Assembly (NCBI RefSeq): GCF_014207635.1
Contig: NZ_JACHIE010000005.1
Coordinates: forward strand, 1-64,000
Reading direction: 5' to 3'
DNA length: 64,000 nucleotides
Source: Acetobacter lovaniensis
Lineage (GTDB): Bacteria; Pseudomonadota; Alphaproteobacteria; Acetobacterales; Acetobacteraceae
The stretch's first letter is position 1, and the number at the start of each line of letters is the position of its first letter. This document shows, in pieces, positions 44,838 through 52,359 of this stretch. Position numbers and translations under genes: made by a program. The notes below the pieces were generated by a model, which saw nothing but the letters and a program-made list of their open reading frames with translations, did not search any database and was not told the origin of the DNA.

Positions 44838-45062
44838 GTGCGCAGACATCGTGTTATGGTGGGGAACAGGGTTCTGTATTACGCAGCGCAGTTATCGCAC
44901 GCGCAGCGTTTTGCCTGTGCCCGGCAGGCGGAGGGCATACAGGCCTATGTTGTACCTGACCCAACGCCCCAGCGCACCCGCACAGCACGTATAAATCCCC
45001 TGACCGGCAAACCTTATAATAAACCCCAGACTGACGGACAGGCGGCAAAACGGAAAGCCTGA
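44838..45062 (+). CDS. Small basic hypothetical protein (74 aa), GTG start
   Basis: A short protein not recognised as a family. GTG 44838 is preceded by AGGAGG at nine bases, which decides the start; ATG 44856 is a less likely alternative. The product begins MRRHRVMVGNRVLYY and ends in a basic proline/arginine-rich tail (RTARINPLTGKPYNK). It lies in the spacer between the divergent binding-protein gene and the next minus-strand gene. A much longer frame containing it (43914-45062) is antisense to the binding-protein gene and spurious upstream. Confidence 0.5.
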   Translation: MRRHRVMVGNRVLYYAAQLSHAQRFACARQAEGIQAYVVPDPTPQRTRTARINPLTGKPYNKPQTDGQAAKRKA

Positions 45063-45110
45063 ACTTTATGGCTCATGTCATGCGCGGATGGCGGCCCATG
45101 GGTTTTAACG

Positions 45111-45338
45111 TCAGACCGTAACCGTGCGGTTCCGGCGCCAGCTCTCTTCCAGTGCATCGGCCGGGTCGGGGTGAAGGTCACTCCATGCGCCATCCTGGCC
45201 GGGGGCATGGGCCAGTGCCCGCCACTGGGCTTCCCCCGCCTGCCGTTCCACCACCACATGCCACGATGGGGGAATGCGGCCTAACAGGCGTTCCATTTTT
45301 TGGCCTGAAGTGAGTGGTTTGGCGTAGTTATGCCCCAT
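45111..45338 (-). CDS. Small hypothetical protein (75 aa)
   Basis: From ATG 45338 the product starts MGHNYAKPLTSGQKMERLLGRIPPSWHVVVER and ends in an Arg-rich tail. It has Trp- and His-containing segments but no known domain. It follows gntK by 13 bases in the same direction and may be the last gene of the pentose-phosphate run. The ribosome binding site is weak. Confidence 0.5.
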   Translation of the reverse strand: MGHNYAKPLTSGQKMERLLGRIPPSWHVVVERQAGEAQWRALAHAPGQDGAWSDLHPDPADALEESWRRNRTVTV

Positions 45339-45351
45339 AACTGGCGGTCTT

Positions 45352-45930
45352 TCAGTGTTTGCTGGCTTTGAGCAGGCCCATGATCTCGGCAATGGTTTCT
45401 GCTGGCTGGTGCAGGGTCAGCAAGGACCATGCAGCCTCGTCCGGGTGTGGGGGTTCGAGTGTTTCCAACTGGTTGGGCAGTTGCCCGGGAGGCATAAAGT
45501 GGCCTGTGCGTGTGCTGAGGCGTGTGTGCAAAGTCCCTTCATCTGCATGCAGATAAACAAACTGCACAGCCAGCCCCTGTGCACTCAGCATGGTGCGATA
45601 CGCACGCTTGAGTGCCGAGCATGCCAGAATACCACCGGTATTGTGTTCCGCGCAGGATTTGAGCCACGCGTGGCACCGCTCCAGCCATGCTTTGCGGTCT
45701 GTGTCAGTCAGGGGAATACCATCGCGCATTTTGGCAATGCTGGTGGTCTCGTGCAGGGTGTCTGCATCCAGCCATGGCCAGCCCAGCTCGTTATGCAGGC
45801 CTTCGGCAATGGTGGTTTTACCAGACCCACAGACCCCCATGACAACAATAAGGCGTTTGCCAATACCATGTGCCGCAGGCTGGGCGGGCAGAACATGCCC
45901 AGGGGGAAAAGCTGAACTGTTCAAAGACAT
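45352..45930 (-). CDS. gntK: Gluconokinase
   Basis: Phosphorylates gluconate to 6-phosphogluconate, channelling oxidised glucose into the pentose-phosphate pathway. From ATG 45930 (overlapping the rpiA stop by ten bases) the 192-residue product has a short N-terminal extension, then the P-loop GVCGSGKTTIAEGL near residue 33, WPWLDADTLHETTSIAKMRDGIPLTD, W...C..W and CSALKRAYR, HFMPPGQLPNQLETLE: the full gluconokinase signature. The order next to pgl and gnd fits its role. A longer frame upstream is not coding. Confidence 0.94.
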   Translation of the reverse strand: MSLNSSAFPPGHVLPAQPAAHGIGKRLIVVMGVCGSGKTTIAEGLHNELGWPWLDADTLHETTSIAKMRDGIPLTDTDRKAWLERCHAWLKSCAEHNTGGILACSALKRAYRTMLSAQGLAVQFVYLHADEGTLHTRLSTRTGHFMPPGQLPNQLETLEPPHPDEAAWSLLTLHQPAETIAEIMGLLKASKH

Positions 45931-46646
45931 GTCTGGCTCCCTTGCGGTGTGATGACCCGGATACCTTCCGGGCCTGCGGTAATGGTCTGGGTGGCCATGT
46001 GCAGGAACAGCCCATGCTCTACCACGCCAACGATGCCATACAGGGCGAGGCTCAGGTCTTCGGGCTCCATAATGGCCGGAAAAACACAATCCATGATCAG
46101 GTTTTTTTCATCCGTGAGGAAAAAAGACCCATCGCGCATGCGGCGCGGTGTAACCTGTGCCCCCAAAAGCCCCAGCTTACGTGCGGCATTTTCCCATCCA
46201 AAAGGAATGACTTCTACAGGCAGGGGGCAGCGCGTGCCTAAGTGGTCCACGTATTTGCTGGCATCAGCCACTACCACAAACTGGGCTGCTGCGGCGGCCA
46301 CAATTTTTTCCCACAGAAGTGCCCCGCCCAGCCCTTTGATCAGGTTCAGGGTTCTGGGTTCAATTTCATCCGCGCCATCTATGGCCAGATCAAGCTCGGG
46401 CTGCTGGCCAAAGGTGGTCAGGGGAATACCCTCTTCGCGCGCCTGCTTTTCAGTCACGATGGATGTGGGAATGGCGGTAATCCGCAGCCCTTCCTCGCGT
46501 ATGCGGCGGCCAAGTTCGGCAACCACAAATTTGGCGGTGGAGCCGGTGCCAAGGCCCACGGCCATACCGCTTTGCACCAGAGATGCGGCTTTTACGGCGG
46601 ATTGCTGCTTAAAAGCTGCTGCGGGGTCGGGTGTGGTGGTTGTCAT
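45921..46646 (-). CDS. rpiA: Ribose-5-phosphate isomerase A
   Basis: Interconverts ribose-5-phosphate and ribulose-5-phosphate. The 241 aa from ATG 46646 contain GLGTGSTAKFVV near residue 31, IPTS, LDLAIDGADEIEP with the substrate-binding aspartates near 90, the catalytic-loop lysine in LIKGLGGALLWEK, and VVVADASK. The end reads EHGLFLHMA. The start has AAGGA-like sequence at eleven bases. It overlaps gntK and lies 17 bases downstream of pgl. Confidence 0.95.
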   Translation of the reverse strand: MTTTTPDPAAAFKQQSAVKAASLVQSGMAVGLGTGSTAKFVVAELGRRIREEGLRITAIPTSIVTEKQAREEGIPLTTFGQQPELDLAIDGADEIEPRTLNLIKGLGGALLWEKIVAAAAAQFVVVADASKYVDHLGTRCPLPVEVIPFGWENAARKLGLLGAQVTPRRMRDGSFFLTDEKNLIMDCVFPAIMEPEDLSLALYGIVGVVEHGLFLHMATQTITAGPEGIRVITPQGSQTCL

Positions 46647-46663
46647 CTGTCTGTTTGTCCTTG

Positions 46664-47434
46664 TTATTCTTGGCCCGATGGGGCTGCGGCCTGGTCTGTA
46701 AACCATATCAGTTCGCCTTGCGCCGTAACCGCGCTGGCCGGGCATGCGGGGTCCTGCGCACGAATGCGGGCCAGAATATCCCGTTTGGCGGCGCCTTCCA
46801 CCAAAAAAACCACATGCTGGCTGGAATGAATGGCAGGGTAGGTCAGCGTCAGGCGGGTATGGGGTGCCGTGGGGGGCACGCAGCTTGCAACCCATGCGCT
46901 ACGGTTGTCGAGCACAGGCTGGCCGGGAAAAAGCGAGGCCGTGTGCCCGTCCGTGCCTATGCCCAGAAGCTGCACATCAAAAAATGGCCGCTCTGGTGAA
47001 AAATCCTGTTCTCCGTAAAGGTTTTTCAGGGTCTGTTCGTACGCTCCAGCAGCTTCTTCGGCCAGCCCGTGGTCTGGCATGGGAAAAATATTGGAGGCAA
47101 GAATAGGGGCTTTTGAAAAAAGCAGACGCTGCATCATGCCAAAATTGCTGTCGGCATGGTCATGGGGCACAAAGCGGTCATCCCCGATAAAAAACTGCAT
47201 GTTATGCCACGGAAAGCGCGCAACATAGGGTGCGCTGGCCATAAGGGCATACAGATGCTGGGGGGTGGAACCGCCGCTGAGCGCCAGCCGGAACGGTGCT
47301 GTGTCAGCTTTGGCAAGGCTGCGTTCGAGCAGCCAGTCCGCCAGTCCGGTTATCAGTGCCTCCCGGTGGGGAAAAACATGCATGGTTCCAGTGGCGGTGG
47401 TCTGTCCGGGCATCATGGGGTCTTTCATGCTCAT
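46664..47434 (-). CDS. pgl: 6-phosphogluconolactonase
   Basis: Hydrolyses 6-phosphogluconolactone to 6-phosphogluconate. The product is 256 aa from ATG 47434, which overlaps the HAD phosphatase stop (ATGA). Features: LALSGGSTPQHLYALM near residue 55, FIGDDRFVPHDHADSNFGMM, LLGIGTDGHTASLFPG and VEGAAKRDIL, the DevB-type lactonase pattern. The neighbouring ATG 47428 could also be used. It is translationally coupled to the phosphatase gene. Confidence 0.94.
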   Translation of the reverse strand: MSMKDPMMPGQTTATGTMHVFPHREALITGLADWLLERSLAKADTAPFRLALSGGSTPQHLYALMASAPYVARFPWHNMQFFIGDDRFVPHDHADSNFGMMQRLLFSKAPILASNIFPMPDHGLAEEAAGAYEQTLKNLYGEQDFSPERPFFDVQLLGIGTDGHTASLFPGQPVLDNRSAWVASCVPPTAPHTRLTLTYPAIHSSQHVVFLVEGAAKRDILARIRAQDPACPASAVTAQGELIWFTDQAAAPSGQE

Positions 47435-48339
47435 GGAGGGGGGGCAGCATTTGCAGGGGCGGGAGCATAATGCGGGGCGGGGGCCGTATGGCAACGGGGC
47501 AGCACAAACTCCGTTATCGCGCGGGCCCAGCCCTCCTGCGTGTTGGGGGTGGTTATGCAATGCGCATAGGCCTGCACATCTGGCGTGGACTGGCCCATTG
47601 CAATGGCGAGCCCGGCAATGGCCAGCATGGGAATGTCGTTGTTCATATCCCCGATACAGGCAACTTCGCCCACACTTATGCCGTAGTCAGCGGCCAGTTG
47701 GCGCACGGCATATCCTTTGTTGGCGTGCAGGGGGGTAATATCCAAAAACCATTTGCTGCAGAGGGCAACACTGGCCCGTCCTGCCAGTTTGCGGCCTATA
47801 TGGACTTCCTGCTCCTGTAGCATGGCGTGGTCTGCCGTGGAGCCGGTAACCTTGCCAATATCATGCACACAGGCGCGCAGGTCGCCCACTTGTGTTGGTG
47901 TGCTTTGCACGGTCTGGCTTTCTGCCAGCACAAGAGGGTTCCGAGCATCGCGTACAAGCCACTCATGCCCACGGAACAGCCACGGATCCACCTGCGGGGC
48001 AGTCAGCAGGTTCAGGGCTTCCTGCACGGTTTGTGGGGCGAGTGAGAGGCTGGAGCGGATGGTCCGGTCGGGGTTGAACAGGGTGCCGCCATTAAGCGCG
48101 CCGTAAGGGGTGCTGACCCTTAACTGCGCAAAATACATTTCCATCCCACCGGGGGGGCGGCTGCTGACAAGGCAGAGAGGCACACCCGCAAGCTGCAATG
48201 CCTGCGCTGCCGCCATGCTTTGGGGGGTAATCTGCTTGTCCGGTGTGAGCAGCGTGCCATCCATGTCGGAAACAACAAGGCGGATCTGGCGGGCAGGGGG
48301 GCGTTCGGGGCCATGTCTGTTCTGCCCAAAGCCTGCCAT
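47431..48339 (-). CDS. HAD-superfamily Cof-type phosphatase
   Basis: The 302-residue product has the HAD motif I VSDMDGTLLT at residue 23, motif II with LVSSRPPGGM near 60, the Cof-type (C2B) cap between, motif III with K (ITPLHANKGYAV) and motif IV IGDMNNDIPML near 235. It is a sugar-phosphatase type enzyme of unknown substrate. Its place inside the pentose-phosphate cluster, coupled to pgl, suggests a sugar phosphate such as 2-deoxyglucose-6-phosphate, erythrose-4-phosphate or a side product, which is inference. Confidence 0.88.
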   Translation of the reverse strand: MAGFGQNRHGPERPPARQIRLVVSDMDGTLLTPDKQITPQSMAAAQALQLAGVPLCLVSSRPPGGMEMYFAQLRVSTPYGALNGGTLFNPDRTIRSSLSLAPQTVQEALNLLTAPQVDPWLFRGHEWLVRDARNPLVLAESQTVQSTPTQVGDLRACVHDIGKVTGSTADHAMLQEQEVHIGRKLAGRASVALCSKWFLDITPLHANKGYAVRQLAADYGISVGEVACIGDMNNDIPMLAIAGLAIAMGQSTPDVQAYAHCITTPNTQEGWARAITEFVLPRCHTAPAPHYAPAPANAAPPP

Positions 48340-48357
48340 TGTGTTCTTCCCCCAATG

Positions 48358-48381
48358 CCCCGGCCCGTATAAGGGCCGGGG
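48358..48381. other. GC hairpin between gnd and the HAD gene
   Basis: A perfect 9-bp stem CCCCGGCCC/GGGCCGGGG with a 6-nt loop. There is no T run on the minus strand, so this is more likely an intra-operon mRNA structure than a terminator. Confidence 0.5.
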
Positions 48382-48392
48382 GTAAAAGGCGT

Positions 48393-49391
48393 TTAGCCTT
48401 TGCTTTCTACGTGGCCGCCAAAGCCGAAGCGCATGGCGGACAGGATTTTTTCTGCAAATGTATTGTCACTGCGTGAACGAAAGCGCGTAAACAGGGCAGC
48501 CGTCATGACCGGCACGGGCACGGCTTCTTCAATCGCGGCTTCAATGGTCCAGCGGCCTTCGCCCGAATCGCTGACTTCCCCACTGAATTTGGAAAGCTCG
48601 CCATTATTGGCAAGGGCCTGTGCCGTCAGGTCCAGCAGCCAGGAGGACACCACGCTACCCCGGCGCCAGACTTCGGCAATATCGGCCATGTTAAGCGAGA
48701 ACCGTTCGTCCTCGGCCAGAAGCGGGGAGTCCTTGCGGTACATAACGTCAAAGCCTTCGGCAAAGGCCTGCATCATGCCGTATTCAATGCCGTTATGGAC
48801 CATTTTGACAAAATGACCCGAACCCGCCGGACCACAATACAGGTACCCCTGCTCGGCCCGCGGGTCCAGCCCTTCGCGGTCACGCTCGGGGGTGCGGGGG
48901 ATGTCCCCCATGCCCGGAGCAAGTGCTGCCAGAATGGGGTCAATATGGTCAGCGGCTTCTCTGGCGCCGCCGTACATCATGCAGTAGCCCCGATCCAGCC
49001 CCCACACGCCGCCGGATGTGCCAATATCAAGGTAATCAATCCCTTTTTCGGCCAGCACCCTGGCGCGGCGGATATCGTCCTTGTAGTAGGTGTTGCCCCC
49101 ATCAATAACGATGTCGCCCCGGCCCATCAGCCCGGCAAGGGACATAACGGTTTCTTCCGTAATGTCGCCAGCGGGGAGCATGGACCATACAATTTTTCTG
49201 GGGCCACGTAGCTGCGCAACAACATCGGCCAGACTGCTTGCCCCTGCTGCGCGGCCGGGTTCTGCCCGTGCCACGGTTTTTTCCACCGCTGCGGCGTCCC
49301 GGTCGTACACAACAACGTCGTGCCCAAAGCGTGTCAGGCGGACGGCAATGTTGCCTCCCATCCTGCCCAGCCCAACAATGCCTATCTGCAT
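48393..49391 (-). CDS. gnd: 6-phosphogluconate dehydrogenase, short (decarboxylating) form
   Basis: Oxidises and decarboxylates 6-phosphogluconate to ribulose-5-phosphate. The 332 aa show the cofactor motif [13 protein letters not shown] at residue 6, [20 protein letters not shown] near 97, [19 protein letters not shown] near 125 and [21 protein letters not shown] near 180, with the catalytic Lys and Asn-Glu. At 332 aa it is the short form found with acetic acid bacteria and GntZ/YqeC proteins rather than the 470-residue dimeric form. It is 26 bases from the tal-pgi stop. Confidence 0.95.
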   Translation of the reverse strand: MQIGIVGLGRMGGNIAVRLTRFGHDVVVYDRDAAAVEKTVARAEPGRAAGASSLADVVAQLRGPRKIVWSMLPAGDITEETVMSLAGLMGRGDIVIDGGNTYYKDDIRRARVLAEKGIDYLDIGTSGGVWGLDRGYCMMYGGAREAADHIDPILAALAPGMGDIPRTPERDREGLDPRAEQGYLYCGPAGSGHFVKMVHNGIEYGMMQAFAEGFDVMYRKDSPLLAEDERFSLNMADIAEVWRRGSVVSSWLLDLTAQALANNGELSKFSGEVSDSGEGRWTIEAAIEEAVPVPVMTAALFTRFRSRSDNTFAEKILSAMRFGFGGHVESKG

Positions 49392-49416
49392 GATCTCTCT
49401 CCGCTTTCAGTCTTTA

Positions 49417-52272
49417 TTACAGGGCGTCATGCAGGGCGGAGGCCAGTGCTGCAAGCCCTTCCTTGAGATTGCCACGGATATGCACGCGCAGGGCGCGGCG
49501 TTTGCGCTCGCTCAGCACGTCAAAATCACCACGGGCCTGTGCGGCCTTGACCACGCCAAACGTGTAGCTGGTGCCGGGCACGGGCAGGTCGCGCGCATTG
49601 TCTGCCGTAATCTGGAGGAACACCCCCGTATTGGGGCCACCTTTATAAGCCTGCCCTGTGGAGTGGAGGAAGCGCGGCCCAAAACCTGTTGAGGTGGCAA
49701 TGGTTTTGGCGTCACGCACATGCAGGCGGATGTGCTGGAGCCATTCTGTCGTTTCGCGGTTACGCTCGATAAAGGCGAGCAGGGCCACGTAGTCACCCGG
49801 TTTTACGCGGTCAAAATGGGCCTTGAGAACACCACAGGCGCTCTCGGCCTTTACGGCAGCGGCGTTGGTGGGGTCCGTATAAAAGGCTAGAGGCCCAAAT
49901 TCGGCAAACGGAGCCTGCGCAGGCAGCGCGCCGGTCTGTTCGTAAGCTGCGGTCAGCTTGCGCGTTTCGATTTTTGTGGATTCCACATCGGGCTGGTCAA
50001 ACGGGTCTATGCCCAGAAAAGCCCCGGCAACAGCGGTTGCCACCTCCCAGCGGAAGAACTCCTGCGCAATCTGGCGCTTGTTGTGCAAGGTGATGGTCAG
50101 CACCGGCTGCCCGGCTTCGATCAGGGTTGCAATGGCTTCATCCTGCTCATGCCGGTGTTCGGGGGCCAGACGCAGGTAAACAAACAGCCGGTCGTGGCCA
50201 TAGCGGCTGGGACCACCCAGGGTTTCGTTATCAACCGGAATAATGCCCTTGCCGTGCTTGCCGGTGGATTCCGCCACCAGCTGTTCCAGCCATGCACCAA
50301 AGCTTGCAATCTGGGGTGTGGCAATAATGCTCAGCTTGTCACGGCCCAGTGCCTGAGCGGCAACGCCCATAAGTGTGCCAAGCTGCACACCGGGGTTGAA
50401 CGCGGGTGGCACGCTGGCATCGCACAGGCGTACGCCACGCAGGGCATCTTCCAAAAACAGGCGGATGGGCACACCGGCGGCAGCCGCTGGCACAAGCCCG
50501 AAGTTGGAGAGAATGGAATAGCGCCCGCCAATTTTGGGGTCACCTGCAAAAACCTTCCAGAACCCTTCCTGCCGGGCCAGTGCCTCCAGTTTGGAGCCGG
50601 GGTCTGTAATGGCTACAAAATGCGCGCCCGCTTTATCCTTGAGGGCGCGCTTGGCCAGATCCTGAAAATAGGACAGCATAATATTGGGCTCAAGCGTGCT
50701 GCCGGATTTGGAGGCAACAATAAACAGCGTGTGCTCGGGGTCTATCTTGCGCTCAAAGGCCGCAACCTGCTGCGGGTCCGTGCTGTCCAGCACATACAGG
50801 TGGCCAAAGCCTTCGTGCTTGCCAAAGGTCATGGCCAGCACTTCCGGCCCCATGCTGGAGCCGCCCATGCCCATCAGCAGCACCTGCTTGAAACCGCGCG
50901 CCTTGACCTCGGCCTGAAACGCTTCCAGCTCGTCCACATGGGCCAGCCGTTCGTCCACAACATCCAGCCAGTTCAGCCAGCCTGCTTCGGAGTTGCCGGT
51001 CCAGACGGAGGCATCCTTACGCCACAGCCGGCGGATGGTGCCATCCTTGCGCCATGCTTCCAGCCCCGTATCCAGCGCCGTCTGCAGGTCGGCTGGCAGG
51101 TTGGTTCTGGACGTGGTCAGCTTGTTGCCCATCAGGGCGATCTGTTTGGCAGCAACGGAACCAAGGAGGGCGTCAAACGCATCTTCAAATGCGCTCACAC
51201 CTTCATTGAGCAGCGTAGCGGTTACGCCATCCAGGTCAAGGCCAAGGCGCTCGGCCTCTTCCATCACCTTGCGGGCTTCAGCCACGCCCTGTGTCAGGCT
51301 TTCGCTGACCGTGCCGTGGTCGCGGAAGGCATCCATGGTGGCAGGGGGCAGGGTGTTGACTGTCTGCGGGCCGATCAGCGTGTCCACGTACAGCACATCG
51401 CTATAGGCCTTGTCCTTGGTGCCGGTGGAGGCCCATAGCAGGCGCTGAGTCTGTGCCCCGGCCTCTTCCAGCGCTTTCCAGCGCGGGGTCTGCATGATGT
51501 TCTGCCAGTAGGCATAGGCCATTTTGGCGTTGGCAATGGCTACCTTGCCGCGCAGGCTTTTAAGGTGCTCTGCGTCCTTGTCCGCTGCTTTGGTCCGCTG
51601 GTCTATGGTGGCGTCAATCTTGCCATCAATCCGGCTGACAAAGAACGAGGCCACAGAGGCCACACGGGACAGATCCCCCCCGCGGGCTTTGAGGTCTTCC
51701 AGCCCGCTCAGCCATGCTTCCACTACATCCGCATAGGCTGCGAGTGAGAAAATGAGCGTGACGTTAACGTTAATCCCTGCGGCAATGCTCTGGCGGATGG
51801 CCGGAATGCTCTGCGGTGTTGCAGGGATTTTGATCATCAGGTTCGGGGCGTTTACATCTGCCCACAGTCGTTTTGCTTCATGCGCGGTCCCGGCCTCGTC
51901 CCGCGCCAGATAGGGGGACACTTCAAGGCTTACAAACCCGTCGCGGCCTTTGGTCTGCTCGTAAACAGGGGCCAGAACATGGGCTGCGGCCTGAATGTCG
52001 GCTACGGCAAGCCGCTCGTACAGAGCGCCGGGGGAGAGTGTTTCATGTGCCAGAATATCGCGTATCTGCGGGTCATATTCCGTGCCTTCTCCCATGGCTT
52101 TCTGGAAAATGGCCGGGTTGGAGGTTACGCCGCGTATGTCGCCACTGTGCACCAGCTTGGCCAGCGAGCCGTCTTCCACAAAGGAGCGGCGGATAAAGTC
52201 CAGCCAAGGGGACTGATGGACCGTGGCCAGGGCCTGTAATGGGTTGCTGCCTGTTGGCACAGAGGCGGTCAT
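49417..52272 (-). CDS. tal-pgi: Bifunctional transaldolase / glucose-6-phosphate isomerase
   Basis: One 951-residue chain joining two pentose-phosphate/glycolytic enzymes. Residues 1-370 are transaldolase: GVTSNPAIFQKAM near 48, the Schiff-base Lys148 in NLMIKIPAT, NVNVTLIFS. Residues 390-950 are phosphoglucose isomerase: GMGGSSMGPEVLA near 455, SKSGSTLEPN near 520 and the catalytic Glu/His regions further on. The fusion occurs in acetic acid bacteria and some other lineages. The linker near residue 375 shows no stop or start. It directs fructose-6-phosphate made by transaldolase to glucose-6-phosphate. Confidence 0.95.
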   Translation of the reverse strand: MTASVPTGSNPLQALATVHQSPWLDFIRRSFVEDGSLAKLVHSGDIRGVTSNPAIFQKAMGEGTEYDPQIRDILAHETLSPGALYERLAVADIQAAAHVLAPVYEQTKGRDGFVSLEVSPYLARDEAGTAHEAKRLWADVNAPNLMIKIPATPQSIPAIRQSIAAGINVNVTLIFSLAAYADVVEAWLSGLEDLKARGGDLSRVASVASFFVSRIDGKIDATIDQRTKAADKDAEHLKSLRGKVAIANAKMAYAYWQNIMQTPRWKALEEAGAQTQRLLWASTGTKDKAYSDVLYVDTLIGPQTVNTLPPATMDAFRDHGTVSESLTQGVAEARKVMEEAERLGLDLDGVTATLLNEGVSAFEDAFDALLGSVAAKQIALMGNKLTTSRTNLPADLQTALDTGLEAWRKDGTIRRLWRKDASVWTGNSEAGWLNWLDVVDERLAHVDELEAFQAEVKARGFKQVLLMGMGGSSMGPEVLAMTFGKHEGFGHLYVLDSTDPQQVAAFERKIDPEHTLFIVASKSGSTLEPNIMLSYFQDLAKRALKDKAGAHFVAITDPGSKLEALARQEGFWKVFAGDPKIGGRYSILSNFGLVPAAAAGVPIRLFLEDALRGVRLCDASVPPAFNPGVQLGTLMGVAAQALGRDKLSIIATPQIASFGAWLEQLVAESTGKHGKGIIPVDNETLGGPSRYGHDRLFVYLRLAPEHRHEQDEAIATLIEAGQPVLTITLHNKRQIAQEFFRWEVATAVAGAFLGIDPFDQPDVESTKIETRKLTAAYEQTGALPAQAPFAEFGPLAFYTDPTNAAAVKAESACGVLKAHFDRVKPGDYVALLAFIERNRETTEWLQHIRLHVRDAKTIATSTGFGPRFLHSTGQAYKGGPNTGVFLQITADNARDLPVPGTSYTFGVVKAAQARGDFDVLSERKRRALRVHIRGNLKEGLAALASALHDAL

Positions 52273-52291
52273 ACGTGCATATCCTTATCCT

Positions 52292-52320
52292 GCCCGGCTG
52301 CTGTTTGGCAGGAGCCGGGC
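52292..52320. other. Hairpin between tal-pgi and tkt
   Basis: An 8-bp stem GCCCGGCT/AGCCGGGC with a 13-nt loop, in the 87-base gap between tkt and tal-pgi. No T run follows on the minus strand, so it may set transcript stability or partial attenuation rather than full termination. Confidence 0.4.
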
Positions 52321-52359
52321 TTTAGTCCTGTAACCGTTACGCCAGAGGGGCTGTCTGGT

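Noticed and set aside
44760..44840. Sequence with CCCCGCAACT and CAGGAGG that recalls a cobalamin riboswitch
   Set aside because: The GCCACTG, GGGAAGG and full B12-box elements are missing, and the AGGAGG is better explained as a ribosome binding site.
43914..45062. A 382-codon plus-strand open frame
   Set aside because: Most of it is antisense to the binding-protein gene. Only the last 74 codons from GTG 44838 have a ribosome binding site and are reported separately.
50083..51438. A 451-codon plus-strand open frame
   Set aside because: It is antisense to tal-pgi, whose two domains are unambiguous.
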